Positions 21,617-32,235 of a stretch of 64,000 nt of DNA are shown here, in pieces. The stretch comes from Sequoia sempervirens. Its lineage: Eukaryota > Streptophyta > Pinopsida > Cupressales > Cupressaceae. The stretch is from NCBI GenBank assembly GCA_007258455.2, contig VDFB02262679.1:1-64000 (forward strand). Direction: 5' to 3'. The position numbers and the translations under genes were made by a program. Within the stretch, counting starts at the first letter, position 1; every line of letters begins with the position of its first letter. The notes under the pieces are model-generated. The model was not told where the DNA came from and searched no databases. It was given only the letters and a program-made list of their open reading frames with translations.

Positions 21617-24600
21617 TTTATAGACTATTTTTGTGCTTTGAGAGCCTTGTCAAGGGTGGGATCTGATCATTTTCCCATTTGTCTTTTGGTGGATCCTACT
21701 AAGGTGAAAAAGAACTTCCCTTTCAAATTTGAAAAATTCTGGCTATCTCATCCTCGATTTTTTGAGGAAATTAGTAGATGGTGGAATATTGATATTACTG
21801 GTGCAACGATGTTCAGGATTGCTAAAAAAATAAAGGAAGTGAAAACTAATGTGAGAAGATGGAAAAAGGAAGCCTTTGGGAATATTTTTGGAACTAAGAC
21901 GGAAATTTAGGGAAAAATTTAGGAGATCCAGGCTAAAATCCAGAAATGGCAGTATATTGACAATTACAGAGAAAAGGAAAATGAACTTCTCATTCAATTG
22001 CATGACATCATTGCTAAAGAGGAAGTTTTTTGGCAGCAAAGATCCAGGGTCTCTTGGTTGACTAAGGGAGATAGGAATACCAGATTTTTTCATTTGTTTG
22101 CTTCAAAACATAGGGCTGCTAATAGAATCGCTCACATTGATGTAAATGGGATGAGGTTTGAGGAGGAAGATGATATCAGGGAACGGGTTGTCCTTTTCTT
22201 TAGCAACCTTCTTTCTTGTAATGGAGAGATTGTTCCTGAAGCTCAAGATTCCTTGATCGAGGCTATACCTCAGGTGATTGGTCATAATGAAAATTATTTG
22301 ATCACTACTATTCCTTGCAAGGCTAAAATAAGGAAAGTTGTTTTCTCTTTTGATGGTAACAAAGCTCCTAGACCAAATGGATTTCCCTTATTCTTCTTCC
22401 AAGTGTTTTGGGAAATTGTTGAGTTGGATGTTGTGAATGCTGTCAAGGAATTCTTTGGATCAAGATGTCTGTTGAAAGAACTAAATGCTAGTTTTGTGGT
22501 CCTTATTCCAAAAAAACTTGGGGCTTCAGAGTTTCAAGCTTTTCGGCCAATTAGCCTATGTAATTATATTTATAAAATTATTTCGAAGGTTTTAACCACA
22601 AGAATGCTTTTTGTGCTTCCTCGAATGATTGCTCCATAGTAGAATGGTTTTGTGCCAGGTAGGTACATTCTGGACTCTGTTGTTACTATTCATAAGAATT
22701 TACATTCGTTAATGGTTTCGAAGACTGAAGGGTTTATCCTTAAATTGGACATTTCCAAAGCCTATGATCGGGTTGATTAGGATTTTTTATTTAAAATCCT
22801 AGTCAAGTTTGGCTTTAATAACAAATTCATTCAGCTAGTGAACCAACTTGTCTCGATAGTTACCTCTTCTATCATCGTGAATGGATCACCTTCGAGGTTT
22901 TTTCAGACTTCCATAGGCCTCAGACAGGGAGATCCTATTTCTCCTATTATGTTTACAATTTTGGCTAAGAGTTTGGGAAGAAATATTAAAAAGCTTATTG
23001 ATCAAAGATCCCTTGCTAGTTTAAGACCTTCCTCTTCTCTTCTAACCTGTTCCCACCAATAATTTGTTGATGATACCATTCTCATGGGAAGATCTACTGT
23101 GGTTGAAGCTAAGACTTTCAAAAAAATTTTGAATCTCTATGAATCTACTTCTGCGCAAGTTGTTAATAGGGCTAAGAGTTCAATTTTCTTCCTCAATACT
23201 CCAGAGTATAGACAATTTAAACTTGCTCAGATTCTTGGATGCCGGATTGAGCCTCTTCCATCAACCTATCTTGGTTTGCCTCTTTGCTCTAAACCATTAG
23301 ACTCGTTCTGGATTTCTTTGGTTGAAAAATTCAATAAGAAGTTATCGGGGTGGAAAGGAGCTCTTCTTAGTCAAGCTAGAAAAATCTAGCTCCTAAAGGC
23401 TTCTTTGCAAAATCTTCTTGTTTATGCTCTTAGTATATTTAAAATTCCTGCTAAATATGCTGAGGCCATTGAAAAAATTCATAAAAGGTTTCTCTAGTCT
23501 GGTGTGGAGGACAAGAAGAGAATGCCACTTGTTGGACGGGACCTAGTTTGTAGACCCAAATCAAGAGGGGGCCTAGGCTTAAGGAAAATTAAAGTTCTGA
23601 ATCTATCCCTTCTTGCTAAACAGCTTTGGAGAACTCTTACTTTGAATGGAGAATGGCATGATACCTTAAAAGGAAAATATTTTAATAATTGTGAGTCTTT
23701 TAATGAAATTATAAATTCTTCTTTTTTACCTCGTGGGTCTGTTTGCTGGAATGATATGAGTAGAGGTAGAAAGTTGTTGGAAAAGGGAATTAGTTGGCTG
23801 ATTTGAAAATGAAATTATGTAAGGTTTTGGGAAGACAGGTGGCTTTTTAAAGATCCTTTGATCAGAATTGAGAAATTCAGTAAATGGATGAATGATTGTA
23901 AAAGGGAACTTGGAGTCTTGGTTAAAGATTACTAGAGGAATGGGGGTTGGGTTGATTTGAAGAACATCAGTCAGGATCTTAGCCCTGTTCAGTCAGACTT
24001 CAGGGCCCTAAGACCAGCTCAACACTAGGTGGAGGATCTTGTTGTCTGGATAGACAACCCGTCTGGTATTTTTTTAGTTTCTTCTGCCATGTCTATGCTG
24101 GTTAGTCTGATGGAGCCTCCACCCTTCTGGTCTAAGGCTTGGATTAATCACCTGACTCCTAAAATCAATATTTTCTATTGGATAATGCTACAGAATAAGA
24201 TTCTCACTTTGGACAATCTTGGAAAAAGAGGAATTCAATTACCAAACAGGTGTTATATGTGCAGGAATGAAGCTGAGACTGTTAACCATTTTTTTCTTCA
24301 TTGCCCTTTTGTTTCGAATATCTGGGGTAAAATTGTTGCGCTTCTTGATGTGGTTTGGGTTTCCCCTGCCTCTGTTGAAGATTTCTTCATGCAATGGAAA
24401 GCTCCTTCAAAAAATCCTTTTGTGCGAAAGCTATGGTCTTTTGTTCTACCTTTTGTGTCTTGGAATATTTGGAAGGAAAGGAACAACAGAGTGTTTAGGG
24501 ATAAAGAGATGTTGGAAGGGGACTTGCATGCTAAAATCGTAAGGGCTATAAAGGAAAATTTATCTTTAATTCCAAGAAAAATGGTTGATAAAGCTAACTG

Positions 24601-25209
24601 GTCTCCTTTCGATATTGCTATGGCTGAAAAGTGGAACTCAAAATTAGTTGGGTCAAATATCCTCAAACCTGTTGTTTGTGGGAGGGAGAATGCTAGTTGG
24701 TCTTTGCCGCCTTTGGGTTGGGTGAAAGCCAATTTTGATGGTGCAGCTAAAGGCAACCCAGGGAAAGCTGGCAGTGGGTGTGTTTTAAGGGACAATTCGG
24801 GGGCTTTTATTGCGGCTTTTGCTGTGGACATCGGCACCCAAACTAATCATGTTGCGGAAGCTGTAGGGGCTTATCATGCGGTTAGCTTAGCTTTCAAGAT
24901 GAACACGAAATGTCTTTGGTTGGAGGGTGATTCAATGAATATAATAAATTGCATTCTTGGGCTTACCCCTCCCTTGTGGACCATCAAAAAGTGGATCGAA
25001 GATACTAAAATCTTATTAAGTAAATTTGATAAAGTGAAAGTGTCCCATGCCTATAGAGAAGCCAGAAGGTGGCTGATTACTTTGCCAATGAAGGGGTTAA
25101 GAAGGGTGGGGAAAACACATGGAGGAAGAATGACTACCTCCATCCTGAAGTGAAAGTGCTAATTTATTATGATTCAGTGCATGGAAGAGAAGTTTGTCTT
25201 CGTCATGAT
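21617..25209 (+). pseudogene. LINE ORF2: endonuclease end, RT, zinc domain, RNase H
   Basis: Order of domains: the apurinic-type endonuclease C-terminus with R-V-G-S-D-H-F-P (about 21641-21682); a connector with F-F-H-L-F-A-S-K-H-R; RT with F-R-P-I-S-L-C-N (22540), L-K-L-D-I-S-K-A-Y-D-R-V-D (22740), G-L-R-Q-G-D-P-I-S-P (22915), F-V-D-D-T-I-L (23065) and Y-L-G-L-P (23265); a CCHC-like zinc segment C-Y-M-C-R-N-E-A-E-T-V-N-H-F-F-L-H-C-P (24252-24310); and RNase H with F-D-G-A-A-K-G-N-P-G (24735), the E in H-V-A-E-A-V-G (24850) and L-E-G-D-S (24925). A frameshift near 25066 separates V-A-D-Y-F-A-N-E-G. In-frame stops at 21908, 22637, 22768, 23060, 23387, 23495, 23804, 23930 and 24026 often stand where Trp or Gln is conserved. 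The product would nick target DNA and copy its own RNA. Confidence 0.9.
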
Positions 25210-25355
25210 GAAGCAGATAAAGATTAGGTACTGATGGGATCGACGTCATTTTCTTTTTCAAGAAGTGTCTCCGGCATGCTTTCTGGGTGTTTGATAAAAT
25301 ATGCCTAAACGAGACCCAAAACAATTGTAGGGTGTTGTTTAACAGAGCTTTGAAA
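25210..25355 (+). other. Spacer between LINE ORF2 and downstream ORF
   Basis: About 150 bases without a supported frame. It separates the end of the RNase H frame (stop near 25207) from the ATG at 25356. Confidence 0.5.
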
Positions 25356-26983
25356 ATGGGGGGAGAAAGAAAACATGTGGAGCCAAGAAGTTTTCAGGAG
25401 CATAGAAAGAATGACAAAGCCTGGGAAAGAATTGAAAAGGGAGGCTTAGTCCCGTATTTGGAAAAGCTCCATGGTACAGATGAGGGGATGCTGGATTATT
25501 TTGTAAAAAATTGGAAAAATGGTGAGATTGTGTTGTTTGGAAGGAATGTTAAGATGAATGAGGATTTAATTAGTGAGATAAATAGTCTTTCGAAAGAGGG
25601 TGTGAAATTTTATCAAGACCATTAGTTCTCTGATGAAGCGGTCATTAAATTTCCAAAAAAAGACAAGGAAAAGGCTAAGTTGCTTAAGGTTACCAATAGC
25701 TACTTTGATGTGGAGTCCATAAAATCTATCTGGAGGAAATTTTTAAGAGTTATTATGGAGTATATCATGGTTGACAGGCGCTTCACCAGAGTGTATGGTT
25801 ACCACTTTTCCATTCTGAACCACTTTCGTCATAAGGTTTGCATCTCTCTGCCTTTCTACTTATTCTCTTCTTTGAAGAATTGCCTTGATGAAGTTAAAAG
25901 AAACCCTAGGAGTACTGCTATTATTCACCCTGGTCTTGTCAGTCTCATATTTGAGCATTATCAAAATTTACTTGCTTTTCCTAAAATTATTGATATTAGA
26001 GAATTGGATGATGAGGATATAGAAAGTAGTAGGAAGAATGAACCCCAGGCCTCCTTGCTTGTGCCCCTATTGGTCCTAATACCAATGCTCCCCTCTCCCT
26101 GTCTTGCCAGAATACCCTTAAGGATTCTGCTTCGCCGTCATGTCCTAAGTTGCAGCCTCTGCATGAGTGCCCTAGCCTAGGTTTTGCCTCGCCACCCTGT
26201 CTTATTCCCCAGCCGTCTCCTAGCTGCCCTACTCTGGATTTGGTCTCTGGTTTTAAAGGTACCTCTGTTACGAAACTTGTCTCGTATTCTAGGAATTCCA
26301 TGGAAATTATTTCTGATAAACCTATGGTCAGTAAGGAGTCGACCCCTTGTGCCCCTGTGTCTAGTAGATTTGGGAATGCCCCTATTGATTCCCCTAATCA
26401 AGATGAATTTAATTCAGCCCTAAATAAGCTCAAGCCTGAGGACATTGTGAGTGTGGCAAAAAAAAGTATGGATGGCCTTTTCACTGTTCTCAAGTGGACC
26501 TAGAAGGAAGTCTATGATTTGAAAGGCTGTAATATAGATCTAAGCAATAGGGTCATGGATTTGGAGCAAAATATTAGCTAGAGTTGTAAAGAGAATGAAG
26601 GACAGGAAACCCCCTTAACAAGGAAAAGATAGCATTCAGAGGAGGAAAGATTGACTAGTATCAAGTGCAATATGTCCAAGATAGGCCAAAATATTAGGGC
26701 CATTGTGGCAAACAATCACAAAATTTCCAGGCGTAACACCATTATCATCAATGCAATGGTGGAAAAGCTCAAAAAAAATCAAAAGGGTTCGCTGGTCATG
26801 GATTTGGATGCGGACAGAGGATGTTGCAGATTTGCTGGTGAAGGGATTTCGACTCGTACATGGGCTAACACTAAGAGGAAGACCCCGACTTCATCACATA
26901 TGGCTCAAATCCTCAAGCAATGGTTACAAGATATGAAGGTTGTTGAAAAGGAGGCTGAGGAGTTGTTGAACACCTTGGAGTAG
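25356..26983 (+). pseudogene. Third LINE ORF, unknown function, downstream of RNase H
   Basis: Starting at ATG 25356 the frame reads through one TAG (25623) to about 26040. It then shifts by one frame class and continues to TAG 26981-26983, broken by stops at 26501, 26579 and 26629. The first part (about 230 residues) looks like a folded domain, with W-E-R-I-E-K-G-G-L, F-D-V-E-S-I-K-S-I-W-R-K-F, Y-G-Y-H-F-S-I-L-N-H-F-R-H and L-P-F-Y-L-F-S-S-L. A Pro/Ser-rich linker (26040-26400) follows. The C-terminal part has heptad-like runs (V-Y-D-L-K-G-C-N-I-D-L-S-N-R-V-M-D-L-E-Q) suggesting a coiled coil. I do not recognise the family; the layout (folded domain, linker, coiled coil) would suit a nucleic-acid or RNP protein. 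It lies inside the LINE target duplications. Confidence 0.65.
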
Positions 26984-27161
26984 TGCGGAGGTGTTTGTTT
27001 CTGGCTTTTTGGGCAGTCCTTTTTTTGGACCTTGTTGTCTCTTTGTGCTATCATTTCCTTTTTGGGATAGTCGTCTGCTTGTTTGGACTTATTTTTTTAT
27101 CTTTTGTTGTTTTGACTCTGTGGTTTCAGGTCCCTGTAAAACCTATTTTTTCCTTTTCAAA
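26984..27161 (+). other. LINE 3' UTR
   Basis: T/G-rich sequence ending in GTTTCAGGTCCCTGTAAAACC and TTTTTTCCTTTTCAA, directly before the right target duplication. Plant L1-type 3' ends are commonly T-rich with a similar TGTAAAACC phrase. No poly-A run is preserved. Confidence 0.65.
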
Positions 27162-27175
27162 AACATACAATATGG
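27162..27175. repeat. Right target-site duplication of the LINE
   Basis: AACATACAATATGG, identical to 21603-21616. Confidence 0.9.
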
Positions 27176-27857
27176 ATTTCCATTTCAATACAATATTCCA
27201 AGAAATTACAAAACTACATACATAACTCCTCTGAGCTTCATAGCATAATATATAGCTGGTCTAGGAATTTTCCTTTCAAACCTTGGTCTCTTGTCACTTT
27301 TTGAGGAGTAGAAGCATCACTCAAGCACTTTCCAGCCAACCACAGACTCATATGCAGTCCCCTAGACATATATCAATGATAGATGACCCTACCCTTCAAT
27401 GAAGGTATTGGTTGGGTAACCTCATATGACATACCACTCTGAGCTTAGTGTTGTGCCCTACATGAATAGGATGTATAACCTACACTAGGTAACCCTCATG
27501 CATTTAAATGGACATGGTAAGCTGACAGTGGAGCCCCAAGAAATCACACTACTTTGGCCAAAGTGTTCTCACTTAGTATAATCAAGTGAAGGTCTACCAT
27601 TCAATTCCATTATAGCAAGCTTATTTTGACTTAAGGCCATTAAACCTATGCTTAGGTAATCCCTTTCCATGGGTAAGCTAATTCTAAGGATAACCTATCT
27701 CTTTAACACAACATAAGGTAACACAACTCATAAAGCAAAGTACTAGTTCCCTCCCTTCATTGGACAACAATCCCAAGAGTAACCTACTATCCATCTGGCA
27801 TAATCAATTATATAGCTATGAGTATACCTTAAGCTATCCATGTTTAATCATATCTAG
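27176..27857 (-). other. Probable 5' leader of chromovirus G
   Basis: Lies between the LINE and the 5' LTR. No coding frame is visible. Short related phrases around GGTAACC(T/C)..CAT and GTAACC occur at 27412, 27476, 27490 and 27790. A recognisable primer binding site next to the LTR at 27857 is not visible, which weakens the exact boundary. Confidence 0.45.
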
Positions 27858-29015
27858 TATAATAATAATACCTATGAAAAAAAAAATCCTATCATGGAGT
27901 ATATATAAAGAATTCACCAAAGGAGTAAACATCTTCTAATTTTCTTTCAAAGAAAACTTTTTTTTTTCTAATTGCAAGTAACTATAATAGACTAGTTTAA
28001 AAATCAAGAAACAACTCTTTCAAAAATAATAAAAACAAAGGAAGAATATCATCATTCCTATGATAATCTTTCCAATCGACTGGCTACAAACACAACACTT
28101 CCATAACAACAACTAGTCTAGTATCGATCTTCCAACAAAGTCTCAACAACCACTATCTCACAAGTTTGAAAATACTTCTCTCAAAATAATAATAAACTCT
28201 CTTTAATGCTCAAAGCTCTCACTCATTGTACTAGGCAGAACAATGCAAAAAGGAATATAAATAGAATGTAGAAACTTGCTCAAGGAATGTATCCCAAATA
28301 GGTGAACTAACTCCACTATTTATACAACAATTTGGAGACCTCTCAGCCTACAGTTTAGGTATCAATTCTAACAATAATTAGTATGCACAAAAACAAATAT
28401 ATCATAGCTAAAATATTGTGAACATGTAAGCACATACTTAACTAAAACAACTATAGATCAACCTTGTTGATTGACAACAATTAGAGACTAAATCAAAATA
28501 ACACATGATTGAATTTGGGTTTCATTTCATAATGGACATCTACAGGTATAAGGATTCAAACGTGCCACCAAAGCATCAATAAACTTATAGATTTGGTGTG
28601 GTTTCCTTCATATCTAAAACAATCAACATCAGATATGCAATACCAAGCTTGCATTGATTAAGTCTTGGTAAGAGTTGATTCACATAATAAATCAGTTTGA
28701 CAAAGTCGCTGACTTATTTTCACACCTTTATAGATATTGGTCTATGCTCAATAACATGGCATTAAAATCTTACTAAGTCCACAAGCTTCCCACAAAAGGT
28801 GTTGACTTCGTCTTTCACCTTACATCGACCTAATAGTTGCTCATTGTTTATAGATTACAAACTCTTCATATGCAGGCAGTAAGAGTAATATGCAGCTAAA
28901 GAATACCGTCACAATTATATCATACTTCAACTTTGATTTGGTTTAATAAATCAGCCTCTAAGTTATTTATGATATTCAACTTCAAAGCCATATACAACAT
29001 TTTAAATATATATAT
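27858..29015 (-). repeat. 5' LTR of chromovirus G (partial, runs into gap)
   Basis: Homologous along its length to 8237-9415, sharing for instance ATCATGGAGTAT, TTCACCAAAGGAGTAAACATC, ATTTATACAACAATTTG and CATTTTAAATATATATAT. A minus-strand TATA box lies at 28316-28324. The repeat is cut at 29015 by the N gap exactly at its TA-rich run. Confidence 0.75.
28316..28324 (-). promoter_or_regulatory. TATA box of G 5' LTR
   Basis: The minus strand reads TATAAATAG, in the same context as the copy at 8714-8722. Confidence 0.6.
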
Positions 29016-29115
29016 NNNNNNNNNNNNNNNNNNNNNNNNNNNNNNNNNNNNNNNNNNNNNNNNNNNNNNNNNNNNNNNNNNNNNNNNNNNNNNNNNNNNN
29101 NNNNNNNNNNNNNNN
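29016..29115. other. Assembly gap (100 N)
   Basis: Exactly 100 N, the usual placeholder for a gap of unknown size. The sequence to the left is a TA microsatellite in the LTR of G, and to the right is the internal region of B2. The missing part should include the remainder of the G 5' LTR and the 5' LTR and gag side of B2, so the true gap is probably several kilobases. Confidence 0.95.
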
Positions 29116-29331
29116 GGACCTAGGGTTGTAGACATAGTCTTTGATGTTATCCTGGAGCCAAATCTATTCGGGATGAGGTTAGGCATACCTTGGCTAGCTT
29201 CCATAAATGGAATCACCTTTGTCATCCAAAAATGTTTAATGTTCTCCCATGAAGGTGTTTTGTGTGTAGTGCATGACACTAGATACCAGCCTCTGGTTTC
29301 CCATGGGGAATATTCATTAGAACACTTTTGA
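29116..29331 (+). pseudogene. Protease-like fragment of B2
   Basis: The open frame entering from the gap gives N-L-F-G-M-R-L-G-I-P-W-L-A-S-I-N-G-I, then I-Q-K-C-L-M-F and H-E-G-V. This resembles the C-terminal half of a gypsy retropepsin (the L-G-x-P-W-L box followed by the conserved S-T-x-H-Q-x-L-K-F-type strand). The active-site Asp would be upstream, in the gap. It ends at TGA 29329-29331 and is followed by more coding-like sequence. Confidence 0.6.
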
Positions 29332-30675
29332 CCCACCCCAGTCAATCTGCTCCCTCCAAGAATGGACCTAATTTATAAAAATTATGTGAAGTATAAGATT
29401 GGGGACAAGGGATAGCTAAAATTGGCTCTTTTGGTGGTACAACAACTAGCTTCCTCCTCTTCTTGAAAGGGAAAAGAGAATCTACCCCATCCTCATGATG
29501 ACTCTCCTCCTCTTTCTAGAGAAGAGTTTTTGATGAATATGTTTGGATTTTATCTATTGATTCAGATGATGCCACTTTGGAATAGACCTAAAATTAGGAT
29601 ATCAGACCTCCCTACCAAACCATCAAGACCTTGGTACTACTTTTATGGTAGAGGGAAAGGCCCCCATGGGGAATCTTCTATTCTCAACCTCTATGGCCTC
29701 CTAACACTTCTCCTCCCAAGATAGTGAATGGGAAGATGTCCACTGCTGAGGTATTAGAGCCAACTCCCCCCATTGTTTCTCAACTTTCTCCCCCTACTCC
29801 CATTCAAGAGTGTATCCCTCCACTAGAAACAACTATGGTTGACACTCCCATGGTTGATTAGGATCCTTCTATCCCTTCACATCCTCTAGTATCTAGTTCA
29901 AAGAGTCATAGAAACCACCTTCCACGTGAGTGGAAGCACCATTGAAAGTCTCTCATGGCTGCGTAGGCCACCTTGCAAAGAAAGAAAGAGGAGATGATAG
30001 CCCCTACTTTAGGGCCTCCTGGTGTGTCCTCCTCTCTGCTTTGTTCAACCTAGTTCAATCTCGCTTCTAGCTCCTATTGTGAATGCATTTTACCCCAAAA
30101 AGGTGCAAGTGTTCATCACTCCTTCGATGGAGCCACCCTTGTTGATGTCCCTTCCAAATGTCCCTCCTTTCCCAAAACTTGTGGATATGCCAAACACTTT
30201 CGTGGTATCTACTACAATTTTCTCCTCCTCTTCCTTTGCACCTCTAGCTTTGTCTGTGGTGAGTTCAATCCCCTCAATGAAGCTAAAGGTGGAGGGTGGT
30301 CCTTCTAGTAATGGAGGAAATAAGAGGAGCCCACCTTCTTTGAAATGTGGTCCCACACTAGCCTATTCTATCTTGGTGATAGATCTAGCCCTGGCTTCCC
30401 CTTAGTTCATTGAGGTATGACATAGAAATCCGGTGAAGTGCATGTTTAACTCTCTAGACAAAGTTATGACCTTGACAGTGATCTTTGCAAAATAGTTGAC
30501 CATAGCTCCACAAGAGCCTAGTGGAGGAGACCTTGCAGGGCCTTCTTCCTTAGCCCTTGTTGCAAGAGGTTCAGAAGCTCCTCCTCTTAACATCCCACAA
30601 TTGCAAGCTATTCCTCTTTCCCCTTATGAATATCTAGATCAGAAAGTGGATGACCTCTTGGTCAATTAGTGTTAG
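29332..30675 (+). pseudogene. Broken Pro/Ser-rich ORF of B family (B2 copy)
   Basis: Homologous to about 11560-12736 in B1, with the best stretch at about 29690-30670. Several stops and frame changes occur. One open piece (30022-30405) is Pro/Ser-rich with no recognised motif. The alignment ends in both copies at a TAG followed by a TG microsatellite. The function is unknown; by position it follows the protease, where RT would normally start. Confidence 0.5.
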
Positions 30676-32172
30676 GGGGAGGCATCTTCTTTATCTTTAG
30701 ATTAGATGTGTGTGTGTGTGTTGTGTTGTGCTCCCCCATAGTTGTGTTATAATTTTTGGGATGACCCTTGTCACCCTTGTTGGTTCTTGGATACAGGTGT
30801 GGTTTTTGTGTTGGAAAACTTCTTTTATTTTTATCATTCTTCCATGTTTGTGATTTACTTTTGGAAAATCAGGGACGATGCAAAGCGTTGGCAGAATTTA
30901 GGCTTCCCTTCCATGTTGACCCAATTTTTTATTTTTACTTTGTCTTCTCATGCATTCTTCACATGGTCTAATATAGTAGGGGGTTGATAACAGTTCATTT
31001 TATATACTATTATTATACTTATATATATATATGTATATATATATTTATGATCAGTCCTAACCTCTAAATATCAGATCACCCCTGTGCCCTTTGTTTGTGA
31101 TGTCTTTGTCTCTTTTTTTCTTTTTTCTTTCACTCTTCTTTGCTTGAGTTGTCCCTTTCATTTGTGACAATACCATCACTTCGATTTTAGGAAAATTCAT
31201 TCATTTCCAATGAATTTTTTCTTGAAATCCTCTCAAACTTTTTCAAAGAATCACATTATCAACTTGGACCCATAACAAAACATGTTTCCTTCATCATGGG
31301 TTTGCAAAGAAAGAAATTCAGAACTTTCCTTCAAGGTGGGATTGAACTTCCCCTCACAAGGGGGCATCTTATTCCTTTCAAATTCCTTGATGATGAATTA
31401 ATTTGAGAAGCAATATCTCTTCCGCACTTTCAAATTAGTGTGTCCCTTGAGTGGACCCCTTCTTCACATCGGGTTCCTTAGGGAACCCTTTGAAAGGTTT
31501 CTAACCTATTGACAGTCTGCATGACTATCTGCTTAATTTCCTATGTGGCCATTTTTAGATATGTTCTATCTATGGGTAAACATGTTGCTTTGTAGGTGTG
31601 CCTATGAAGTTTCTTTTTGACTCTGTAGAGTCCCCTTTTTTTCAGGGTTTCCTTCATATGAGATATCTTGGAGGAAACCTTCCTTGTAGGTCTACAGGCT
31701 TGTAAAAAACTATCTCTAGGCTTCCTCCATGTGAGAGATCTTGAGGGTCACTCCCTTGTAGGTCTGCAGGTCTGCAAGTCATTTTTTCTGGCTTTCCTTC
31801 ATGTGAGAGATCTTGGAGGACACTTTTCTTGTAGGTCTACAGGTCGATAAGGCAATTTTTTTGGGTTTCCTTCATGTGAGAGATCTTGGAGAACACCTTT
31901 GCTATAGGTCTATGGGCCTGTGGGGTACTTTCTTTTCGAGGCTTTCTTCATGTGAGATATCTTGGGGGTTTCTTCCTTGTAGGTCCGCGGGCCTATAAGA
32001 TACTTTCATTATATACTTCATAGTTCTATGGGGCTATGAAGTCCTTTGCCTACTCTATGCTTTTGAGCTTTCCAGATTGTGGTCTGCTTCCTCGATAGTT
32101 CAAGTATACATTTCCAATCCTATTCACTCTTTGACCTACTTTACCAAAGAACTCATCAATATTTGTGCTCAC
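30676..32172 (+). other. B2 non-coding 3' region
   Basis: Homologous to 12737-14262 in B1. It includes a TG microsatellite (30706-30720), a TA microsatellite (31017-31045) absent from B1, one copy of the 38-bp unit (about 31555-31595) and a five-copy expansion of a longer unit (31646-32007). No supported gene. Confidence 0.6.
31646..32007 (+). repeat. Five-copy, about 72-bp tandem repeat in B2
   Basis: Five units share TTCC(T/A)TCATGTGAGAGATCTTGG, then TTGTAGGTCTACAGG and a T-rich end. They begin at about 31646, 31718, 31789, 31863 and 31938. B1 has a single unit at 14026-14110. Confidence 0.8.
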
Positions 32173-32188
32173 TAAAGTGGGGGAAAAA
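32173..32188 (+). other. Polypurine tract of B2
   Basis: AAAGTGGGGGAAAAA lies directly before the LTR, whose first base has changed (CGTATAGGAG instead of TGTATAAGAG). Confidence 0.75.
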
Positions 32189-32235
32189 CGTATAGGAGCG
32201 AATTTTCACCTCTTGCGCAAATTCCCCTTTCATAC
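32189..32235 (+). repeat. B2 3' LTR, first segment
   Basis: 47 bases aligning with the start of the B1 LTR (GTATA.GAGCGAATTTTCACC..GCAAATTCCCCTTT). It ends with CATAC (32231-32235), the target duplication of element E, and continues at 49265. Confidence 0.8.

Larger units (their letters stand above)
21617..27161 (+). mobile_element. 5'-truncated LINE (L1-like) with RNase H and an extra ORF
   Basis: The 5.5-kb unit lies between two exact 14-bp direct repeats. It starts inside the endonuclease of ORF2 (D-Y-F-C-A-L-R-A-L-S-R-V-G-S-D-H-F-P), so it is 5'-truncated. It contains RT, a zinc-finger-like domain, RNase H, a second long ORF (25356-26983) and a T-rich 3' UTR. No long poly-A tail remains; the 3' end is CCTTTTCAA before the duplication. 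It is inserted in the upstream internal region of chromovirus G. All of ORF2 except the RNase H end stays in a single frame, broken by about nine single stops, so the copy is decayed but not shuffled. Confidence 0.9.
8237..29015 (-). mobile_element. Ty3/gypsy chromovirus G (minus strand), interrupted
   Basis: A minus-strand LTR retrotransposon is defined by a shared LTR sequence: 8237-9600 matches 27858-29015, and the LTR resumes at 15541-16267 after insert B1. A polypurine tract lies at 16268-16280. The gag-pol order is gag, protease, RT, RNase H, integrase, chromodomain, read from 20650 down to 16372. B1 (9601-15540) interrupts the 3' LTR. A LINE with its target duplication (21603-27175) interrupts the upstream internal region. 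Without the LINE the internal region is about 6.0 kb, normal for a chromovirus. The remaining part of the 5' LTR falls in the assembly gap. All proteins are disabled by stops and frameshifts. Assigning both C-type repeats to one element is inference from order and orientation, but it explains every piece. Confidence 0.75.

Noticed and set aside
24298..24837. Minus-strand open frame of 180 codons
   Set aside because: It lies antisense to the LINE zinc domain and RNase H, whose conserved motifs are on the plus strand. Its own translation shows no family motif.
28920..29345. Open frames on both strands running through the gap
   Set aside because: They are open only because the 100 N are translated as unknown residues.
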